8,039 bases of DNA, from contig QNAT01000039.1 in the NCBI GenBank assembly GCA_003641555.1, positions 1 to 8,039 on the forward strand, in the 5' to 3' direction. Each line of letters starts with the position of its first letter. Positions within the stretch are counted from its first letter, which is position 1. The position numbers and the translations under genes are program-made. The stretch comes from Thermotoga sp. (GTDB lineage Bacteria > Thermotogota > Thermotogae > B3-G13). The notes under the pieces are model-generated. The model worked only from the letters and a program-made list of their open reading frames with translations, ran no database searches and had not been told where the DNA came from. Shown in pieces: positions 6,922 to 8,039 of this stretch.

Positions 6922-7701
6922 CTATTTATCACATATGATATTGATCACACCGTTATCCTCCAGAAGTTGCTGAGTATCCTTATTTATTCCCTTATCTGTT
7001 ATTACGTAATCGATCTCATCAGCCTTAGCAAATATGGCAAATGAGATCTTATCGAATTTAGTTGAATCGGTCACTACAATTCTCTCATTTGATATCGCCA
7101 TCATCTTCCGCTTGGCCTCAGCTTCTAAAACGCTTGGTGTCATGAATTCTCCTGTATTAGAAAATCCTGCTGTTCCAAGAAATACCTTATCCGCGTGAAT
7201 TCCGTTTAGAGTTGCTTCAGCAAGCGGGCCTATTAGGGAGTAACTGTTTTCTCTTTTGACCCCTCCAGTAACTATTAACTCGACGAAGGGTAAATCCACC
7301 AGTTCAGTAGCTATAAGCAGATTATTAGTAACGACAGTGAGTCTTTCGAAAGAGAGTTTTTTAAGTTCTTTTGCTATCTGCAGCGTAGTGGTCCCAGAAT
7401 CTAAAACTATACTTTCGTTGGAATGGATGAATTCAATAGCCTTCTTTGCAATACATTGCTTTTCTCCTATATTCCTACGTTCTTTCTGAGTAAAATTCAT
7501 CTCTACTTTGCTGCGTCCCTGTACAATAGCTCCTCCATACGTCCTCTTGATCCAATTCTTTTCTTTTTCCAATTCGCGCAGATCATTCCTTATGGTAACT
7601 CTACTGGTATCAAACAACTCGGCAAGTTCGTTAACTTCCACCTTATCCTCGATAGAAAGCATTTCAAGTATCTTTTTCTTACGTTCTTCAGGTGATATCA
7701 C
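6922..7701 (-). CDS. DeoR-family transcriptional regulator, likely local regulator of the operon
   Basis: DeoR/GlpR-type regulator of 259 aa, a typical length. Residues 6-57 form the winged helix-turn-helix: RKKKILEML, then VNELAELFDTSRVTIRNDLRELE, then the wing RTYGGA. The C-terminal DeoRC sugar-phosphate sensor fold shows DSGTTT (101-106), VVTNN (123-127), VTGG (144-147), FLGTAGF (174-180) and TDSTKF (211-216), so an effector site appears intact. The start is GTG at 7699-7701, with GGGAGGG (7708-7714) 6 nt upstream. It is the first gene of the operon, about 30 nt downstream of the predicted transcription start. This suggests autoregulation and induction of the pathway by a phosphorylated or uronate-like sugar intermediate. 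The family is certain; effector and targets are inferred from position only. Confidence 0.92.
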   Translation of the reverse strand: MISPEERKKKILEMLSIEDKVEVNELAELFDTSRVTIRNDLRELEKEKNWIKRTYGGAIVQGRSKVEMNFTQKERRNIGEKQCIAKKAIEFIHSNESIVLDSGTTTLQIAKELKKLSFERLTVVTNNLLIATELVDLPFVELIVTGGVKRENSYSLIGPLAEATLNGIHADKVFLGTAGFSNTGEFMTPSVLEAEAKRKMMAISNERIVVTDSTKFDKISFAIFAKADEIDYVITDKGINKDTQQLLEDNGVINIICDK

Positions 7702-7707
7702 GGTTTT

Positions 7708-7714
7708 CCCTCCC
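7708..7714 (-). promoter_or_regulatory. Ribosome binding site deciding the GTG start of the regulator
   Basis: GGGAGGG on the coding strand sits 6 nt before the GTG at 7699-7701. No ATG is available at a comparable spacing, so this site supports the GTG as the initiation codon. Confidence 0.75.
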
Positions 7715-7738
7715 TAAAACATCAATCGATCTTTTTCA

Positions 7739-7767
7739 ATTATATATAAAAATAGAAAAAATGTCAA
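7739..7767 (-). promoter_or_regulatory. Consensus sigma-A promoter of the operon
   Basis: On the minus strand TTGACA (7762-7767) and TATAAT (7739-7744) are both perfect consensus hexamers separated by exactly 17 bp of T-rich spacer. Transcription would begin near 7732, leaving a 5' leader of roughly 30 nt that carries the ribosome site of the DeoR-type regulator. A promoter this strong normally needs repression, which fits the regulator gene directly downstream. No second comparably good promoter was seen inside the operon. Confidence 0.85.
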
Positions 7768-7780
7768 CTATTTTATATAT
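7742..7780. promoter_or_regulatory. Imperfect palindrome overlapping the promoter, candidate operator
   Basis: On the plus strand ATATATAAAAATAG (7742-7755) and CTATTTTATATAT (7768-7780) are reverse complements except for one extra A in the left arm, with 12 nt between them. The arms cover the -10 side of the spacer and the bases just upstream of -35, the usual place for a repressor site. The arms are nearly pure A+T, so part of the symmetry could be chance in AT-rich promoter DNA. Binding by the adjacent DeoR-family protein is an inference. Confidence 0.45.
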
Positions 7781-7870
7781 CCCAAAATCCCGGATAGAAA
7801 CCAAAAAGAGGATAAACTCATAAAATTTGTCTGCACTTTTTCAAAAATTCAGTAAAACCTCGAAATCATC

Positions 7871-8038
7871 TCAGCAAATATTCATCGCTACCGCCACGTT
7901 GTATGAGAGCAATCCCGTTGCAAACCATACTGCATTACCTCTGAAGCTGCTGAACGGTAGATATTCCAACCCGAATCCTATCTTCGTTTCCTTACCTATG
8001 TTATGAATGAAATCATGAACTAAGAGCAGACCCCCGAA
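7871..8038 (-). mobile_element. C-terminal remnant of a DDE transposase (IS4/IS1380-like)
   Basis: A 55-codon open frame enters from the right edge and ends at TGA (7871-7873). It contains ETKIGFGLEYLPFSSF followed by RGNAVWFATGLLSYNVAVAM. This resembles the conserved tail of IS4/IS1380-type DDE transposases, where a K/GFG-L-x-x-LP segment is followed by an ANA-x-F...L-x-YN hydrophobic helix. In full-length members tens of residues usually follow this helix, so the early stop suggests a truncated or decayed 3' end. The upstream part lies outside the window. The 90 nt between this stop and the operon promoter hold no gene, and I could not recognise a terminal inverted repeat. The exact IS family is uncertain. 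Confidence 0.55.
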
Positions 8039-8039
8039 T

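Overview
The window reads as a single leftward (minus-strand) catabolic operon, with no convincing gene on the plus strand. Moderate A+T content, strong AGGAGG-type ribosome sites, tight gene spacing and the closest remembered relatives suggest a member of the Thermotogota. Those relatives are the Thermotoga maritima inositol enzymes IolM and IolN and the tagaturonate epimerase UxaE. The taxonomic call is an inference from protein resemblance, not a search result.

Layout, in the direction of transcription (right to left): a remnant of a DDE transposase at the right edge (7871-8038); a consensus sigma-A promoter overlapped by an imperfect palindrome (7739-7780); a DeoR-family regulator (6922-7701); a small PPC/DUF296 protein (6454-6906); tagaturonate epimerase UxaE (4973-6451); an SDR-type fructuronate reductase UxuB (4057-4878); a TIM-barrel sugar isomerase/epimerase broken by a frameshift in a run of seven C (3252-4023); scyllo-inosose 3-dehydrogenase IolM (2040-3236); a second zinc-dependent dehydrogenase (1009-2043) overlapping iolM by 4 nt; and the hydrolase IolN, cut by the left edge (1-968).

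Read as a pathway, IolM oxidises scyllo-inosose to a diketone and IolN opens the ring to 5-keto-L-gluconate. A TIM-barrel epimerase would then give D-tagaturonate, UxaE would give D-fructuronate and UxuB would give D-mannonate, ready for UxuA and the KDG branch outside the window. The operon thus appears to join the Thermotoga-type inositol route to the hexuronate route in one transcription unit. The inositol 2-dehydrogenase step (IolG) is not seen as a GFO/IDH/MocA gene here; the second zinc dehydrogenase is a candidate for it or for a related polyol.

The most notable anomaly is the frameshift in the epimerase gene. The downstream frame continues the family motif up to a stop codon that overlaps the ribosome binding site of iolM, so the gene was once, or really still is, about 256 residues long. 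The 208-residue open frame lacks the last predicted metal ligand.
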